Positions 5,484-7,190 of a stretch of 7,190 bases of DNA are shown piece by piece (position 1 is the stretch's first letter; every line of letters starts with the position of its first letter). The notes under the pieces are model-generated. The model saw only the letters and a list, made by a program, of their open reading frames with translations. It made no database searches and had not been told where the DNA came from. Made by a program: the position numbers and the translations under genes. This DNA comes from an uncultured Bacilli bacterium (GTDB taxonomy: Bacteria > Bacillota_I > Bacilli_A > RF39 > UBA660). The DNA lies in the NCBI GenBank assembly GCA_934149325.1, contig CAKPEJ010000032.1, positions 1-7,190 of the forward strand, in the 5' to 3' direction.

Positions 5484-5492
5484 ATTATATCA
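5484..5492 (-). promoter_or_regulatory. Extended -10 promoter upstream of the DUF2798-ogt-tag run
   Basis: TGATATAAT (5492-5484) is a perfect extended -10 element, but the -35 region (TGTAAA at an 18-base spacing) is weak. Transcription would start near 5477 and produce a leader of about 90 bases that immediately enters the terminator hairpin at 5471-5429. Confidence 0.5.
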
Positions 5493-5504
5493 CATTTTAT
5501 AAAT

Positions 5505-6215
5505 TTATTTACAGTATTTTTCTATATTTTGACTATCATAATTATTATTTTTAAGTACTTTATAATACTCATTTTTAGTATCTTTATTACATCTAATAAT
5601 ATCATAAAAAGGTGTATCGTAATAAATAGATGATTCAGACGATATTTTGTATATTGCAAATCTTGGTGCTTGCTTTATATTAATTACACTTATGTAATCA
5701 ATAACAAATAACATAATAATAAACAAAATAAAGTATGTAACATTAAGAGTTAATTTTTTCACATAACTAAATTTTTTTGTAAATCTTGTAATACCAATTA
5801 ATGATACTAATCCTCCAAATATTGAATAAATACTTCCAAAACTACTTTCACTTTTAAATATACACATTGCACTTACTGAAATTAATATTCCAAATGTAAC
5901 AAGTATAATACCTATTATATTATTTTTTTCTATTACCTTTTTATTTGTATAATCAATTGTACTAATAATATTTTCTTCTAACTTTTCTTGATATTTGTCT
6001 TTTGTTACCTTTTCTCCACTTACTAAATCATTAATTGATATATCTAAAATTTCACATAATGGTTTAAATAAAGATAAGTCAGGCATATTTCTTCCATTCT
6101 CCCAATTGCTGACTGATTTGTCACTAACACCTAATCTTTCTGCTAATTCAGATTGAGTTAAGTTTTTTTCTTTTCTGCACTCTAAAATAAATTTTCCTAT
6201 TTTCTCTTGATTCAT
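5505..6215 (-). CDS. XRE-family transcriptional regulator with three membrane segments
   Basis: Residues 2-67 form a Cro/C1-type helix-turn-helix. LTQSELAERLGVSDKSVSNW (19-38) holds the turn and recognition helix, and the W-E-N-G-R-N-M-P-D (38-46) stretch is typical. A short charged linker leads to three hydrophobic segments (about 100-120, 126-143, 159-179). With the DNA-binding end inside, the last 55 residues, containing Cys209 and Cys235, should lie outside the cell and could sense an external signal. I place the start at 6215 (236 residues), because AAAGGGAG (6230-6223) lies seven bases upstream. The ATG at 6233 would add six residues but has its GGAG only one base away. A weak TATAAT lies at 6259-6254. 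Its targets are unknown; the neighbouring DUF2798-ogt-tag run is one candidate, by position only. Confidence 0.9.
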   Translation of the reverse strand: MNQEKIGKFILECRKEKNLTQSELAERLGVSDKSVSNWENGRNMPDLSLFKPLCEILDISINDLVSGEKVTKDKYQEKLEENIISTIDYTNKKVIEKNNIIGIILVTFGILISVSAMCIFKSESSFGSIYSIFGGLVSLIGITRFTKKFSYVKKLTLNVTYFILFIIMLFVIDYISVINIKQAPRFAIYKISSESSIYYDTPFYDIIRCNKDTKNEYYKVLKNNNYDSQNIEKYCK

Positions 6216-6222
6216 AAAAATT

Positions 6223-6230
6223 CTCCCTTT
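6223..6230 (-). promoter_or_regulatory. Ribosome binding site that fixes the XRE start at 6215
   Basis: AAAGGGAG (6230-6223) stands seven bases before the ATG at 6215-6213, a normal distance. The in-frame ATG at 6233 has GGAG (6238-6235) with a single spacer base, too close for normal initiation. Confidence 0.8.
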
Positions 6231-6253
6231 CATGCTCCATTATGATATAAAAA

Positions 6254-6259
6254 ATTATA
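6254..6259 (-). promoter_or_regulatory. Weak -10 element upstream of the XRE gene
   Basis: TATAAT (6259-6254) lies 38 bases before the start at 6215, but no acceptable -35 hexamer or TG extension goes with it. It sits inside an AT-only inverted repeat (6245-6260), which might be an operator. The XRE gene could instead be read from the unit upstream, since no terminator is visible in the 82-base gap. Confidence 0.35.
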
Positions 6260-6297
6260 TTTTAACAGGAAACATTACTAGAGTTTTGAAATATTTA

Positions 6298-6873
6298 TTA
6301 TTCTAAATTACTTTCTATATCATTAATAGAAGTAAATACATATGATTTTATCCCTACTTCATTTGCAGCTTTAACATTTTTTGCTTTGTCATCAAAAAAG
6401 ATTGTTTCATCTTTATTTAGATTAAATCTATTAATTAATAGGTTATAAATATCATAATCAGGTTTTATTAAATGTTCTTGATACGAATATATTCCACCAT
6501 CAAATGTTTCATCTATATTTATTAATTCATTTATATAATTATAACTATCTTCCGTTATATTAGTTAATAAAAATAATTTGTATCCCCTTTTTCTTAAACC
6601 TTTTATATATTCAAAATTATTTTTTATTAAAGGATATGATTTTATTAAATTTTCTTTTTTTAAAATATAACTTATATCATTAAAATCTTTTTCATTTTTT
6701 AAACTATTTATATGTTCTTGAACACTTATTTCTCCTAGTAAACATTTTTTAAATCTACCACCATAAGCAATTTTGTAAATATTATCACAATTTTTATTTA
6801 ATAATTTTTGAATATTTCGTTTACTATCATCAAAAAAAATACCCCCAACATCTAATACTATATTTTTAATCAT
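6298..6873 (-). CDS. HAD-superfamily hydrolase (YihX-like subfamily IA)
   Basis: This 191-residue protein is a cytoplasmic phosphatase of the haloacid dehalogenase superfamily. Motif I is LDVGGIFFDD (7-16), with the nucleophile Asp8. The usual second Asp is replaced by Gly10, as in YihX-type sugar phosphatases, which have D-L-G-N. Motif II is LLTNIT (102-107), motif III is Lys137 in LIKPDYDIY, and motif IV is FFDDKAKNVKAA (159-170) with Asp161 and Asp162 for magnesium. The segment between motifs I and II (about 17-85) is a helical cap. The substrate cannot be told. The start overlaps the stop of the preceding membrane gene in an ATGA, indicating translational coupling, and AAAGGA lies about nine bases upstream. 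Confidence 0.92.
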   Translation of the reverse strand: MIKNIVLDVGGIFFDDSKRNIQKLLNKNCDNIYKIAYGGRFKKCLLGEISVQEHINSLKNEKDFNDISYILKKENLIKSYPLIKNNFEYIKGLRKRGYKLFLLTNITEDSYNYINELINIDETFDGGIYSYQEHLIKPDYDIYNLLINRFNLNKDETIFFDDKAKNVKAANEVGIKSYVFTSINDIESNLE

Positions 6874-7190
6874 TTTATTTTTTCCTTTCTAATTAATTTA
6901 AATACATTTATACCTATTAATACTATCAAAATTATGAGTAAAAGAAATATAAGATAAGGCTCGATCATCTTATCAACAGTTGCAGTTTGAATAATAAATT
7001 CAAAGTTAGTACCTCCAAAAACAAATTGATTCTTTTTGTGACACCATAACAAAGTAGCAACAGGAAAAATAATAGTCAATATTAGTTGCATTATTCCCAT
7101 TTTCTTATTACCTTTAATTAATGTTAATATTCCTATTATTAAACCAATTATAGTTATAACTCCTATTACCCATTCCATATTTAACACCAT
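6870..7190 (-). CDS. Small membrane protein, possibly cut by the right edge
   Basis: I do not recognise this protein of 106 visible residues. It has three hydrophobic segments (about 7-24, 32-49 and 78-97). Between the second and third is a polar loop with W-C-H-K-K and F-G-G-T-N-F-E steps, and the tail is basic. The first visible ATG is at the very edge of the window, so the real start could be there, further upstream, or at Met5 (7178), which has only a weak GGTG upstream. It ends in TGA, overlapping the HAD hydrolase ATG, so the two are probably made from one message. Its function is unknown. Confidence 0.7.
   Translation of the reverse strand: MVLNMEWVIGVITIIGLIIGILTLIKGNKKMGIMQLILTIIFPVATLLWCHKKNQFVFGGTNFEFIIQTATVDKMIEPYLIFLLLIILIVLIGINVFKLIRKEKIK

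Noticed and set aside
1..7190. Mycoplasma-type code with TGA as Trp
   Set aside because: Trp codons checked in tag and ogt are TGG, known proteins are full length in the standard code, and TGA ends two genes.

Overview
The window is very AT-rich (roughly a quarter G+C by eye). Every gene lies on the minus strand, so transcription runs from right to left. Known proteins (Tag, Ogt, an RluA-family pseudouridine synthase) read through at full length with TGG tryptophan codons, and TGA serves as a stop. This is the standard code and argues against a code-4 mycoplasma. Strong GGAGG-type ribosome sites, TATAAT-type promoters, short lipoprotein signals and several families typical of Firmicutes (the PF06541-type membrane protein, DUF2798, membrane-tethered XRE regulators) suggest a low-GC Bacillota, most likely a gut-type Bacilli or Clostridia lineage. 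The organism is inferred, not proven.

Layout in the direction of transcription. At the right edge, a small membrane protein (6870-7190) overlaps a HAD-family phosphatase (6298-6873) by an ATGA junction. Next is an XRE regulator with three membrane segments (5505-6215; start corrected from 6233). The 119-base gap after it holds an extended -10 promoter followed by a strong intrinsic terminator hairpin and then a second hairpin sharing bases with the first. Beyond it lies a tight four-gene run: a DUF2798 membrane protein (4900-5385), ogt (4339-4872), tag (3801-4346) and a chagasin-like (I42) lipoprotein (3429-3788). A lipoprotein with two repeat-like halves (2778-3377) follows, with its own promoter and terminator. 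Then come a PF06541-family membrane protein (2056-2691) and an RluA-family pseudouridine synthase (1134-2012), ended by a clear terminator. Last are a membrane-anchored coiled-coil protein of unknown function (250-1047) and the first 51 codons of another coiled-coil gene leaving the window at its left edge (1-155).

The clearest functional link is ogt-tag. One product repairs O6-alkylguanine directly and the other excises 3-methyladenine, so together they are an alkylation-damage repair pair with overlapping reading frames. The most interesting non-coding element is at 5386-5492. The only convincing promoter for the DUF2798-ogt-tag-I42 run lies upstream of a 15-bp terminator with a U tract, so transcription into the operon should have to pass that terminator. 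This looks like attenuation, with a possible second promoter inside the end of the DUF2798 gene (4906-4934) bypassing it for the repair genes. Two other intergenic gaps show the opposite arrangement, with the next promoter placed in or just after the terminator.

I found no mobile element, CRISPR array, tRNA or rRNA gene, and no clear defence or biosynthetic system. No stretch longer than 300 bases lacks a gene.
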